Positions 16,700 through 24,649 of a stretch of DNA of 64,000 nt are shown one piece after another. The notes beneath the pieces are model-generated. The model searched no databases. It saw only the letters and a program-made list of their open reading frames with translations, and was not told the DNA's origin. Position numbers and translations under genes: made by a program. Source of the DNA: an uncultured Adlercreutzia sp. (GTDB lineage: Bacteria > Actinomycetota > Coriobacteriia > Coriobacteriales > Eggerthellaceae); assembly GCF_958431955.1 (NCBI RefSeq), contig NZ_CAUASN010000005.1, positions 1 to 64,000 of the forward strand. The letters are read 5' to 3'. Positions within the stretch are counted from its first letter, which is position 1. Each line of letters begins with the position of its first letter.

Positions 16700-18790
16700 G
16701 TGGGCAGTATGACGATCGGCATCGCGCTCTTTGTGCTGATCATTATCGCCGGCCTCATTATCGGGCTGCGCTTGAGCTCGACGTCGCCCCAGCGCCGCGC
16801 GGTTGCCGTCGCCTTCGTTCTCATGGCGGTGGTGGCCGGCCTGTTCTGGGGTGTGGCCATGGGCGCTGCCCAGGTGTGGACGGCGCCGTTCTTCGCCATT
16901 GCCTGCATCGTGGTGCCGGTGGCCGCCTACACGGGCATTATGAAGGCGTCGAAGGGGGCGCGCCCCGAGCCGAAGCGCCGCGAGGACACGCGCGGGCGTG
17001 CGGCGAAGGCGAGCCCGGCTCTTGAGGCGGCCGTCATGCCCGTGGCGCCCAACCATCCCGTGAACGAGTTCCTCGATCTGCACACCGCCTCTGACGAGGG
17101 GGCCGACGAGGCCGCCGAGGAAGAGCTCGTGGCGACGTCGGAGGCCCCCAAGGCCGATACGGCCGACGAGGCCGCCGAGGTCGAGGCCGAGGCCGCCGAG
17201 TCCGATGCTGCCGCAGAGCACGCCGACGCGGCTGCCTCCGAGGGCGCATCGGCCGAGGCACCTGGCGCGGCTCCCGAGGACGAGGGCGCGCCGCAGCGCG
17301 CCGAGGCGTTCATCGAGGAGTACCTTGTCGACGAGAACGAGGGCGAGGACGGCATGTTCGAGCCCGAGGCCGCCCCCTCCCTGCATCCCCGCAAGAGCGA
17401 GAACCACACGACGTCCACCATGGTGCTGACGGTTCCCTTCGCCGAAGGGGACGAGCAGTACCTGGTGGTGTCCGACACCACCTCGGTGCCCAATCCCATC
17501 ATGGCCTACAAGCGCTCCACGTCCTCGCATCTGGTGCCGCTCGGCACCCCGCGCCGCGGCGTGCACGCCAAGCCGGTTGAGGCGGCGTCGGAGAAGGCGT
17601 CGCGCCAGGAGGCCGCCCCCGCCGCGAAGGGCCGCGTCGATGCGCGCCCGGCGTCCCCGATGCCCCAAGTGGAGGAGCCGGTGGAGCTGGAGGAGCCTGC
17701 TTTGGGAGAGCCGCCGGCGAGTGTCGATTTCGCGGCGCTCTACCGCAAGGAGCCCCCGGCCGCCGCGCCGGCCGCCGCGCCCCAGCTCGAGCTCGACTTC
17801 ACGCCGCGTCCCGAGAGCCCGTTCAAGCCCGCCTTCCAGCCCTTCGCGAAGCACGGCGCCCCGGCCCCGGCTCCGGCCAGCCCGGTCATCCCAGCCGACG
17901 AGCCTGCGGCCCCGAAGCCCGAGAGGGCTTCCGCCCCGGCCCCGGCTCCTGCGCCTGCGCCGGCTTCGGCTCCGGTTTCCGCTCCCGTCGTTGCCCAGGC
18001 GGCTCCCGCGATGGCGCCCGCGCCGGTCGAGCCTCCGGCACCCGCGGCCGATCGTCCTGCGGAGCCGAAGGCCGCCGAGCCGGCCGAGGCCCCGGCTCGC
18101 TCCATCTTCGCCACGGCTCGCCGCAAGATGGCGGAGTCGAGCGCCCGCTCCCAGCAGCCCGCTTCCGCTTCGGCGCCCGTTGCGGCTCCGGCTCCCGAGG
18201 CCGTCTCGGCCGCGCCCGCCGCCTCCGCTCCGATGCCTGCCGCGGCGGCTTCCGCTGCGCCGGCTTCCGAGCACCGGGGCGCCGCTTCGGCCCCCGCTCC
18301 CGTGCGGCCCGCTTCGCCCGCGCCGACGCCCGCGCCCTTCCAGGCCGCCCCGACGCCTGTCGTCGCCCCGGTCCCCGCTCCGGCTCCCGCCGAGCCCGTG
18401 GTTCCCGCTCCGGCGGCCGCCTCCGCTCCTGCCGCGACACCCGAGCCCGTGGCCCCGGCGCTGGCTCCCACCCCCGAGCCGACGCCCACAGCTGTTCCGG
18501 CTCCTGGCCCGGCCACGACGCGCGATGCCTGCTACGAGGAGTTCCTCGGCAAGGCCCAGGGCCTGCGCGACAAGGGACTGTTCCCCGTTGCCGCGCGCCT
18601 GTACGGCGAGGCCGCTGCCGCAGCCTCCTCCTCGGCCGACGCGCGTCGCGCCCGCTTCGAGGAGATGGCCTGCTATGTGAAGGCCGGCCAGGGCGACAAG
18701 GCCCGCGCGCTCGCCGCCGAGCTGCGCCGCGCCAGCGTGCTGACCCGCGTGGAGCGCATCAAGCTCGACGCCGTCGAGAGGATGGGGTAG
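16700..18790 (+). CDS. Proline/alanine-rich membrane protein, function unknown
   Basis: I do not recognise this 696-residue protein. It begins with two or three membrane helices within residues ~4-80, continues with an acidic Glu/Asp/Ala-rich region (~110-220), a short more ordered block around residues 225-270, and then about 300 residues dominated by Pro-Ala repeats. It ends with a helical, TPR-like segment (~610-696) containing YEEFLGKAQGLRDKGLF and a LYGEAAAAA repeat. The layout suggests a membrane anchor, a long extended spacer and a terminal interaction module. The GTG start has GGAAGGA five bases upstream. The VanW-domain gene begins four bases after its stop, so the two are one operon. 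Confidence 0.75.
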   Translation: MGSMTIGIALFVLIIIAGLIIGLRLSSTSPQRRAVAVAFVLMAVVAGLFWGVAMGAAQVWTAPFFAIACIVVPVAAYTGIMKASKGARPEPKRREDTRGRAAKASPALEAAVMPVAPNHPVNEFLDLHTASDEGADEAAEEELVATSEAPKADTADEAAEVEAEAAESDAAAEHADAAASEGASAEAPGAAPEDEGAPQRAEAFIEEYLVDENEGEDGMFEPEAAPSLHPRKSENHTTSTMVLTVPFAEGDEQYLVVSDTTSVPNPIMAYKRSTSSHLVPLGTPRRGVHAKPVEAASEKASRQEAAPAAKGRVDARPASPMPQVEEPVELEEPALGEPPASVDFAALYRKEPPAAAPAAAPQLELDFTPRPESPFKPAFQPFAKHGAPAPAPASPVIPADEPAAPKPERASAPAPAPAPAPASAPVSAPVVAQAAPAMAPAPVEPPAPAADRPAEPKAAEPAEAPARSIFATARRKMAESSARSQQPASASAPVAAPAPEAVSAAPAASAPMPAAAASAAPASEHRGAASAPAPVRPASPAPTPAPFQAAPTPVVAPVPAPAPAEPVVPAPAAASAPAATPEPVAPALAPTPEPTPTAVPAPGPATTRDACYEEFLGKAQGLRDKGLFPVAARLYGEAAAAASSSADARRARFEEMACYVKAGQGDKARALAAELRRASVLTRVERIKLDAVERMG

Positions 18791-18794
18791 ACCC

Positions 18795-19793
18795 ATGGCC
18801 CCGTCGAACCGTCCGACCCTGCGTCAGAGCGACAGCCGTCCCGTGCCGGCGCGCCCCTCGGTGGAGCGTCCGGCCGAGCCGCGCGTTCCCGCCGACCGCC
18901 CGGCTTTCGGCCGTCGGCCGCGGATGCCCGTCGCGTCGCCCTACGTGGCGCCCTTCGTGGCAGTGTGCGCCGTGGCGCTCTCCGCGTGCATGGCCTTCGG
19001 CAATCCCGTTCTGTGGAGCCCGGCCGCCCAGTTCTCCGACCCGGAGACCGTGAGCGACCAGCCGGCTCCCGCCGCCGCGCCAGAGCAGGGGGGCGAGCAG
19101 GAGGCCCCCGAGCAGGAGGGCCAGGAGGTCATCAGCAGCTACCAGGCCATTTCCCAAAGCGACGATCCCGGCCGCCGCGAGAACATCCGCCTCGCCACCG
19201 AGGCCATCGACGGCACGGTCATCGAGCCGGGCGGCACCTTCTCGTTTAACGACGTGGTGGGCGACACCTCGGCCGAGCGCGGCTACCAGGAGGCCGCGGT
19301 CATCAACGACGGGCAGGTGGCCCAAGGCGATGGCGGCGGCGTGTGCCAGGTTTCCACGGCGCTCTACATCGCCGCGGTGAAGGCCGATATGGAAATCGTG
19401 GAGCGCCATCCCCATTCGGTGCCCTCCGATTACGCGCCCATCGGCCTGGACGCCACCATCGTCTACGGGTCGTTCGACCTGCGCCTGAAGAACAACTCGG
19501 ATGCGCCCATGGTCATCCACGCCAAGGCGGTCGGCCAGACGGTGGACGTGTCCATCGAGGGCGCGCCGCTGCCCGAGGGCCTTACCGTGGATGCCACCTC
19601 GCAGATCGTCAGCCGCTACGAGCGCGATGACGCGGCGGGCACCTCGCGCCAGTACTACGTGTCCGAGGCGTTCCGCGTCTACTACCAGGACGGCGAGCGC
19701 ACCACGCGCGACCTGCTTTCCAGCGACATCTATCAGGTGGACGAGACCACGCCGGTGACCACCTCGGAGGGCAGCGTCGATCCCAACAAATAG
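18795..19793 (+). CDS. VanW-domain membrane-anchored protein
   Basis: A 332-residue protein with a basic 45-residue N-terminal tail, one membrane helix (about 46-66), an acidic Pro/Glu/Gln linker and a VanW-type domain. The VanW hallmark is visible as GGTFSFNDVVG and, downstream, GGGVCQVSTALY with its conserved Cys. VanW proteins occur in some vancomycin-resistance clusters and in many Gram-positives without them; the biochemical role is not established, though an envelope location is likely. A C-terminal all-beta tail follows the domain. It starts four bases after the P/A-rich membrane protein. No vanHAX genes are in the window, so no resistance role is implied. Confidence 0.85.
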   Translation: MAPSNRPTLRQSDSRPVPARPSVERPAEPRVPADRPAFGRRPRMPVASPYVAPFVAVCAVALSACMAFGNPVLWSPAAQFSDPETVSDQPAPAAAPEQGGEQEAPEQEGQEVISSYQAISQSDDPGRRENIRLATEAIDGTVIEPGGTFSFNDVVGDTSAERGYQEAAVINDGQVAQGDGGGVCQVSTALYIAAVKADMEIVERHPHSVPSDYAPIGLDATIVYGSFDLRLKNNSDAPMVIHAKAVGQTVDVSIEGAPLPEGLTVDATSQIVSRYERDDAAGTSRQYYVSEAFRVYYQDGERTTRDLLSSDIYQVDETTPVTTSEGSVDPNK

Positions 19794-19907
19794 GGTTCGG
19801 GCGCCTTCGGGGCAGCATCCGGCTCTCCCGCCGGGCTCCTTCGGGGGACTGCGGGCCCCAGTCCTTGAATTTTCCCTGCATACCTGTCAATCTGCGGTCA
19901 GTTCTCG

Positions 19908-19936
19908 CTGACGTGGGCGAAGGTTTCGCCTATAAT
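19908..19936 (+). promoter_or_regulatory. Promoter of the PRC-barrel gene with palindromic spacer
   Basis: CTGACG (19908-19913), a 17-bp spacer and TATAAT (19931-19936) followed by GGGG. The spacer contains a GGCGAA-GGT-TTCGCC palindrome (19916-19930), which could be a repressor site. Confidence 0.65.
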
Positions 19937-20006
19937 GGGGCCTACTTGCAAGAATGAGCGTCACGGCTGCCGCAGGTGGCCTGCTCCCCTCGAGAAAGAG
20001 CTGAAG

Positions 20007-20825
20007 ATGGAGACTAATGAGTCCATTCTCGTTCGCAACGTCGTGGGCCTGGACGACCGCCGGGTCATCGGCAAGATGCGCGAGCTGCGCGTCGATTGCG
20101 ACACCCTCGCCGTAAGCCACTACATCGTGGCGAGCGCCACCACCACCGCGCCGCTGGTGCTTCCCTTCGACCGCGCGCTGGCCATCGGCGACACCTTCGT
20201 CACCGTGCAGTCGCGCGAGAACTTCCTGCCGGCCTCCGATGCCGACGCGCAGGCGCTCATCTCGGGCGGTTTCAAGCTGGCCGGCGTCGAGGTGTTCAGC
20301 CGCACCGGTGACAAGCTGGGCACCGTGGCCACCTACGAGTTCGATCCGGTCTACGGTACCGTGACGAGCGTGGTGCTGGACGACGGCACCGTGTTCGCCG
20401 CCGACAGCTTCGTGTTCTTCGCCCCCGAGTTCGTCTTCGTCGACAACGGCTCCAAGACGGCCGCCGAGCTGCGTGCCGGCGAGCTCGAGGCCGAGGTTGA
20501 GGAGACGGTGATCGAGGAAGTGGCCGACGACGCCGAGGCTGAGGACGCCGAGGAGACAGCCGAGGAAGAGGCCGAGGGGATCGCCGAGGATGCCGAGGAC
20601 GCTGCTGAGGAAGCCGCCGAGGAGGCCGCCGAGGACGGCCCGGAGCTTTCCGCCGAGGATGCGCAGCTCGTCGAGCTGCTCGTGGGCGCCACCCTCGTCG
20701 ACGACGTGGCGAGCGAGGACGGCTCCTTCACGGTGAAGAAGGACACGGTGCTCACCCGCGAGATCGTGAACGACGCCATCTCCCACGACGCGCTGCTGCT
20801 GCTGACCCTGGCCGCCGACCTGTAG
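20007..20825 (+). CDS. PRC-barrel domain protein with acidic C-terminal tail
   Basis: A 272-residue protein. The first ~155 residues contain a PRC-barrel-like beta domain (VRNVVGLDDRRVIGKMRELRV and then GVEVFSRTGDKLGTVATYEF), the fold found in RimM and photosynthetic reaction centre H subunits, used for protein or RNA contacts. A stretch of roughly 60 residues made mostly of Glu, Ala and Asp follows. The last part is a predicted helical hairpin (EDAQLVELLVGATL, then TREIVNDAISHDALLLL). The ATG at 20007 was chosen: GAAAGAG precedes it, and an upstream in-frame ATG lies inside the -10 region. It is monocistronic with a strong terminator. The function is unknown. Confidence 0.75.
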   Translation: METNESILVRNVVGLDDRRVIGKMRELRVDCDTLAVSHYIVASATTTAPLVLPFDRALAIGDTFVTVQSRENFLPASDADAQALISGGFKLAGVEVFSRTGDKLGTVATYEFDPVYGTVTSVVLDDGTVFAADSFVFFAPEFVFVDNGSKTAAELRAGELEAEVEETVIEEVADDAEAEDAEETAEEEAEGIAEDAEDAAEEAAEEAAEDGPELSAEDAQLVELLVGATLVDDVASEDGSFTVKKDTVLTREIVNDAISHDALLLLTLAADL

Positions 20826-20851
20826 GCCGCCCGAGTCTGGGCGATCCCATT

Positions 20852-20882
20852 AAGGCGCCCTCCCCGCGGAGGGCGCCTTTTT
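20852..20882 (+). terminator. Strong intrinsic terminator
   Basis: A 12-bp perfect stem (20852-20863 with 20868-20879, loop CCGC) ending in TTTTT. It terminates the PRC-barrel gene and separates it from the convergent LysR gene. Confidence 0.9.
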
Positions 20883-20887
20883 CGTGC

Positions 20888-21772
20888 CTATGCCGCCTGC
20901 AGGCCCTCGAACAAGGCGCGCAGGTCGTCCTCGAAGATGCTGTGGGGCAGGCGCACGAAGGCGATGTCATGGGTGATGGGCTCGCCGGAAAGCGGGATGA
21001 CGCGCAGGCTTCCCTCCTGCACCTCGCGCTGCACGGCCGACTCGTAGACAAACGAGATGCCCAGATCGCCTGCCACGAAGATCTTGATGATGTCGAGGCT
21101 CTCCACGACGCAGGTGTCGGCGAAGGCGGCGGGGGAGAGGTTGTGCTTGGCGAGCGCGTGGGCGAGCACGTCGCGGCTGCCGCTGCCCTCTTCGCGCAGG
21201 ATGAGCCGCTCGCCGAGCAGGTCCTGCACCGATGTGGGCTCGCTCGCGAAGACGTGGTCGGCAGCGCAGATGCACACGAGCTGCTCAGTGCGGAACGTAT
21301 CGCCCGCAAAGGCGCTCTTGTCGAAGAGCCCCTCCACGAAGGCGCAGTCGATGGCGCCCTGGGCGAGCAGGGACAGAAGCTGCTGGGTGCCCCCCGAGCG
21401 CACGGTGGCCCGGATCTCGGGATGGGCGGCGAGATAGCGCACGAGGGGGGCGGCCACTAGGTACTCGCCAGCGGTGAGGGTCATGCCGATGCGCAACTGG
21501 ACGGCCGCGCCGTGGGCCACTTCGGCGATGCGCTCGTGGAGCAGGGCGTCGTCGTGGGCCATGGTGGCAAGAGCGTCGCGCAGCACGCGGCCCGCGCGGG
21601 TGAGCTCCAGCTTCTTCTTATGGTAGGTGAACAGCTTCGCGCCGTATTCCCGTTCTAAATAGGTGATGTGCTGTGACACGGCCGGCTGCGTGAGGGCCAG
21701 CTCCTCGGCGGCCCGGGTGTAGTTGAGCGTCTTGCAGACGGTGAGGAAGGTCTTCACGCGGAAGTCTTGCAC
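20888..21772 (-). CDS. LysR family regulator, divergent from TDT transporter
   Basis: A 294-residue LysR-type regulator with N-terminal helix-turn-helix (FLTVCKTLNYTRAAEELALTQ, then PAVSQHITYLE) and an effector domain that includes LREEGSGSRDVL, a pattern common in the CysL/YeiE/CbbR branch. The GTG at 21772 (V-Q-D-F-R) was chosen because AAGGGA lies six bases upstream; a longer frame to 21847 lacks a ribosome site. It is divergent from a TDT-family transporter gene with a 236-bp AT-rich region between them, so it probably controls that gene. The effector is unknown; sulfite is conceivable, since some TDT proteins export it. Confidence 0.9.
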   Translation of the reverse strand: MQDFRVKTFLTVCKTLNYTRAAEELALTQPAVSQHITYLEREYGAKLFTYHKKKLELTRAGRVLRDALATMAHDDALLHERIAEVAHGAAVQLRIGMTLTAGEYLVAAPLVRYLAAHPEIRATVRSGGTQQLLSLLAQGAIDCAFVEGLFDKSAFAGDTFRTEQLVCICAADHVFASEPTSVQDLLGERLILREEGSGSRDVLAHALAKHNLSPAAFADTCVVESLDIIKIFVAGDLGISFVYESAVQREVQEGSLRVIPLSGEPITHDIAFVRLPHSIFEDDLRALFEGLQAA

Positions 21773-22008
21773 GGGGTTTCCCTTCTCGAGCTGCGTGGCC
21801 GCGACGGCGAAGATATCCGGCCTGTTGATGCCGGATAGTCTAACCATAACATCAGTTTATGCCAACATAAATATATATAAGTTTTCTTTTGGTAAGAAAC
21901 CCCGCATAATAACGGCACTGAATTTCCTGCGGCTCGCTGCGGCTTCTCCCGGCGGTCCGTGGTCGAAAACCCTTCATCGATCAATGAGCCCCGAATGAAA
22001 GGCAGCCC

Positions 22009-22998
22009 ATGCGCGACATTATCAAGAAAGTACCGATTCCCACCGCCGGCGTGGCCCTCGGCCTGGCGGCGCTGGGCAATCTGCTCCAGCCTTACACCGA
22101 GATCGCCCATGTGCTCTGCGGCGGCCTCTCCCTGTTCATGGTGAGCATGCTCATCGCCAAGGTAGTTCTGTTCCCGTCCATGATTCGCGATGATTTGCAG
22201 AACTCCATCCTGGCCAGCGTGTCCGCCACGTTCTTCATGACCCTCATGCAGCTGGCCGGTTATTTGGCGCCCGTGGCCATTGTGCCCGCCTTCGGGTTGT
22301 GGTGCGCGGCCATCGTGGGCCACTTCACGTTGATGGCGTGGTTCACGGCCCATTACATCCGCCATTTCAAGCTGAGCGAGGTGTTCCCCACCTACTTCAT
22401 TTGCTATGTGGGCATCATCGTGGCCGCCGCCACATCCCCGGTCTTCGGCATGGAGGCCTTCGGCCAGGGCATCTTCTGGTTCGGCTTCGCCTGCTTCGCT
22501 GTGCTGCTGGCCGTGGTGACCGCTCGCTACCTCAAGCATGAGATTCCCGAGCCCGCCCGTCCGCTGTTCTGCATCTTCGCGGCTCCCCTGGGGCTGTCGC
22601 TTGTGGGCTACCTGGCGGTCATGCCCGACCCGAACCCGCTGTTCGTGGGCGTGCTTATGGGCCTTGGCCAGGTCATGCTCATCGGCGTGATCACCCAGCT
22701 GCCGAAGTTCGTCGCTCTGAAGTTCTACCCGAGCTACGCGGCCATGACCTTCCCCTTCGTCATCTCCGCCACGGCGCTCGGCAAGGGCGTGCAGGCACTC
22801 TACGCCGCCGATGTCGCCATCCCCGCGCTGCCTGTGGTCGAGGCGCTCATCGCCCTGGAGACCGTGTTCGCCGCCGTGATGGTCACCTACGTCTTCGTGC
22901 ACTACATGAAGTTCTTCTTCGGCACGCCGAAGGGCGCGGTCGTTGCGGCCCCGGCCGTGGAGGCCCCCGTCGTGCTCACCGCCGAGACGGCCGAGTAA
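22009..22998 (+). CDS. TDT family (TehA/SLAC1-like) transporter
   Basis: A 329-residue membrane protein with about ten hydrophobic segments, of the tellurite-resistance/dicarboxylate (TDT) family that includes TehA, the anion channel SLAC1 and the sulfite exporter Ssu1. The start PTAGVALGLAALGNL is the typical first helix of this family. The SD is AAAGG seven or so bases before the ATG. It is divergent from a LysR regulator and ends at a strong terminator, so it is a single-gene unit. The transported anion cannot be told from sequence; the C-terminal tail is Ala/Val-rich and cytoplasmic. Confidence 0.85.
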   Translation: MRDIIKKVPIPTAGVALGLAALGNLLQPYTEIAHVLCGGLSLFMVSMLIAKVVLFPSMIRDDLQNSILASVSATFFMTLMQLAGYLAPVAIVPAFGLWCAAIVGHFTLMAWFTAHYIRHFKLSEVFPTYFICYVGIIVAAATSPVFGMEAFGQGIFWFGFACFAVLLAVVTARYLKHEIPEPARPLFCIFAAPLGLSLVGYLAVMPDPNPLFVGVLMGLGQVMLIGVITQLPKFVALKFYPSYAAMTFPFVISATALGKGVQALYAADVAIPALPVVEALIALETVFAAVMVTYVFVHYMKFFFGTPKGAVVAAPAVEAPVVLTAETAE

Positions 22999-23068
22999 CT
23001 CCGATACTCCTTGCCTCGGGCGCAGCGGCCCTAGTCGCCACCGGCCCGATGGCTTCTCCTCTCTCCCC

Positions 23069-23103
23069 GAACGCCCCGGCTCCTCCCGGGGCGTTCCCTT
23101 TTT
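23069..23103 (+). terminator. Intrinsic terminator after the TDT transporter
   Basis: An 11-bp stem (23069-23079 with 23086-23096) followed by CCTTTTT. Confidence 0.85.
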
Positions 23104-23143
23104 CGGGGCGAATCCCGTCCCTCGGTAGCGCGGGCACAAGAAG

Positions 23144-23163
23144 AGCCCCTGCGAACAGGGGCT
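23144..23163 (-). terminator. Intrinsic terminator of engB
   Basis: An 8-bp stem (23144-23151 with 23156-23163, loop CGAA). On the minus strand the stem is followed by CTTCTTG, giving a modest T-rich tail downstream of engB. Confidence 0.6.
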
Positions 23164-23228
23164 TGCGGGGCTATGGGAGTGGCGGTCGGGCTAGGCGCTA
23201 GCGTTCTCGCGGAGCAGCGAGTAGTGCC

Positions 23229-23813
23229 CTATCCTTCCATGGCGCGGGCGATGAGGGCGCGGAGCTCGTCGATGCCGTCGCCCCTTTCGGAGGAGGTGAC
23301 CACCATGGGCACGCCCTTCGGCAGATCGAGCGCCTTTTTGATGGCGGCGCGCTGCTTTTGCTGCTGCTGCTTCGAGAGCTTGTCGGCCTTGGTGAGCGCG
23401 ATGGCGAAGGGCAGCTCGGCGTCCTGCAGGAAGCGCACCATGTTGCGGTCGAGGGCCGAGGGATCGTGGCGGATGTCGATGAGCGACACCACGAGCGCGA
23501 AGTCGCGGTCCTGGTTGTAGTAGCCCTCGATGAGCTCCGACCAGCGGCCCTTCTCCGATTTCGACACCTTCGCGAAGCCGTAGCCGGGCAAGTCCACCAG
23601 GTCGCGGCCATCTACGTCGTAAAAGTTGATGGTGGCCGTCTTGCCGGGCGTGGAGGACACCTTCGCGAGGCCCTTGCGGTACATGAGCTTGTTCAGCAGC
23701 GACGACTTGCCCACGTTCGAGCGCCCCGCGAAGGACACCTCGGGGCCGGTAGAGGCGGGCAGCTGCGCCGAGGTACCGTAGGCTGCCTTAAACGATGCGT
23801 TATGGAAGTTCAT
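23229..23813 (-). CDS. engB: Ribosome-biogenesis GTPase EngB/YsxC/YihA
   Basis: A 194-residue GTPase of the EngB (YsxC/YihA) family, essential in many bacteria for large-subunit ribosome assembly. The G1 loop is GRSNVGKSS (residues 30-38), G3 is DLPGYG (~74-79), G4 is TKAD (~140) and G5 is TSS near the C-terminus, all in place. The length is normal. The ATG at 23813 has AAAGGAG five bases upstream; an in-frame extension to 23963 runs through a repeat-like gap and is not credible. It is usually found next to lon or clpX, but here it stands alone, with the repeat-bearing gap upstream. Confidence 0.95.
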   Translation of the reverse strand: MNFHNASFKAAYGTSAQLPASTGPEVSFAGRSNVGKSSLLNKLMYRKGLAKVSSTPGKTATINFYDVDGRDLVDLPGYGFAKVSKSEKGRWSELIEGYYNQDRDFALVVSLIDIRHDPSALDRNMVRFLQDAELPFAIALTKADKLSKQQQQKQRAAIKKALDLPKGVPMVVTSSERGDGIDELRALIARAMEG

Positions 23814-23879
23814 GGGCGCTCCTTTGGGGACGGGACGGCGGCATGCGCCCATGGGCGGACGCAGATCGTGGCGCACGGG

Positions 23880-24004
23880 CGTATGCGGTGGCCGGTGGTG
23901 CACTGCATGCGCACCGATGACCAATGGCGCACCGCTGCGTGCAGACGATCGGTGGTGCGCCATTGCGTGCGGACGGCCAGTGGTGCGCGTCGCTGTGCAT
24001 GGGC
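23880..24004. repeat. Degenerate short repeats upstream of engB
   Basis: Three imperfect direct copies of a unit built on CGGTGGTGCGCCATTGCG lie around 23891, 23950 and 23979. Another copy is in inverted orientation: AATGGCGCACC at 23923-23933 pairs perfectly with GGTGCGCCATT at 23954-23964. No gene is present. The unit is degenerate and may be a decayed tandem repeat. Confidence 0.45.
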
Positions 24005-24007
24005 GCG

Positions 24008-24199
24008 TGGCTTGAAAACAACGGTTTTGCGACCTCTTCGCCTGATAACTCGTATTTTGGCTTGAAAACGACGGTTTTGTGACCGAAAAGCGCGCAAAAT
24101 CGGTTGCGGTAATACACGATCAGGGGAAATGCCCTGCCGATAATACGCTTGACGCTGAAAATTGGGCCTCCGGGTAACAAAACCGTCGTTTTCAAGCCA
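24008..24199. repeat. Dispersed palindromic element, copy B, with an extra left arm
   Basis: The main element is 24055-24199. Its left arm (24058-24084) and right arm (24173-24199) pair at 26 of 27 positions. Internal boxes GGTAATAC (from 24108) and GATAATAC (from 24139) are 31 bases apart in the same orientation. An additional left-arm copy at 24008-24034 matches 24058-24084 at 25 of 27 positions, 50 bases upstream. The element fills the 464-bp gene-free gap between engB and the zinc-ribbon gene. Confidence 0.8.
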
Positions 24200-24277
24200 T
24201 TTTACAGCCAATAAGGCGGAGAATGGCCCTATTCATGGTAGCCGAAGGGCAACGCAAACAAGGTTGGGGGCAAGGAA

Positions 24278-24508
24278 ATGACGGAAAAGGGACGCAGCGA
24301 CAAGCTGGAAGTGGCGCGCATCACGGGCGTGCAGGGCATTCGCGCGGCTATGGCGCGCCTGGCCGACGAGGAAGCGGAGGTGCCGCTGCCCACCGACGAG
24401 GTGGACGCTCCCCGCGCGCGCAAGACCTGCGCCGTCTGCGCCGCCGACAACGACGGCGCCCGCGAAACCTGCTGGAACTGCGGCGCGTCGCTGCGCCGCG
24501 TGCGGTAG
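24278..24508 (+). CDS. Small zinc-ribbon protein, function unknown
   Basis: A 76-residue protein whose C-terminal half holds two CxxC knuckles (KTCAVCAADN and ETCWNCGAS) spaced as in a zinc ribbon. The N-terminal half is a charged helix (ITGVQGIRAAMARLADEE). Small ribbons of this kind bind nucleic acid or partner proteins; the role here is not known. The start codon has GGGGG seven bases upstream. Codon use looks like that of the neighbours. It stands alone, upstream of a convergent iron-sulfur protein gene, with a shared palindromic hairpin after the stop. Confidence 0.65.
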   Translation: MTEKGRSDKLEVARITGVQGIRAAMARLADEEAEVPLPTDEVDAPRARKTCAVCAADNDGARETCWNCGASLRRVR

Positions 24509-24551
24509 GTGCCCGCGCAACGCGAAGGTGCTTCGCCCGAGTCCTTCCCGC

Positions 24552-24582
24552 AAGAAGAAAGAGCGCCTCAGCTGAGGCGCTC
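24552..24582 (-). terminator. Intrinsic terminator of the Tat iron-sulfur protein gene
   Basis: A perfect 22-bp palindrome (24561-24582; 11-bp arms, GAGCGCCTCAG and its complement). On the minus strand it is followed by TTTCTTCTT, giving a terminator for the gene ending at 24650. Confidence 0.75.
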
Positions 24583-24649
24583 CAGGGGAGGGTGAGGCTT
24601 GTGGCGCTCCGGCGCGAAGCGGTTGCAGCGCCCGCGCCCGCGCGGTGTC

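Noticed and set aside
16700..19793. VanW protein as part of a vancomycin-resistance cluster
   Set aside because: No vanHAX, vanRS or ligase genes in the window; VanW domains are widespread without resistance.
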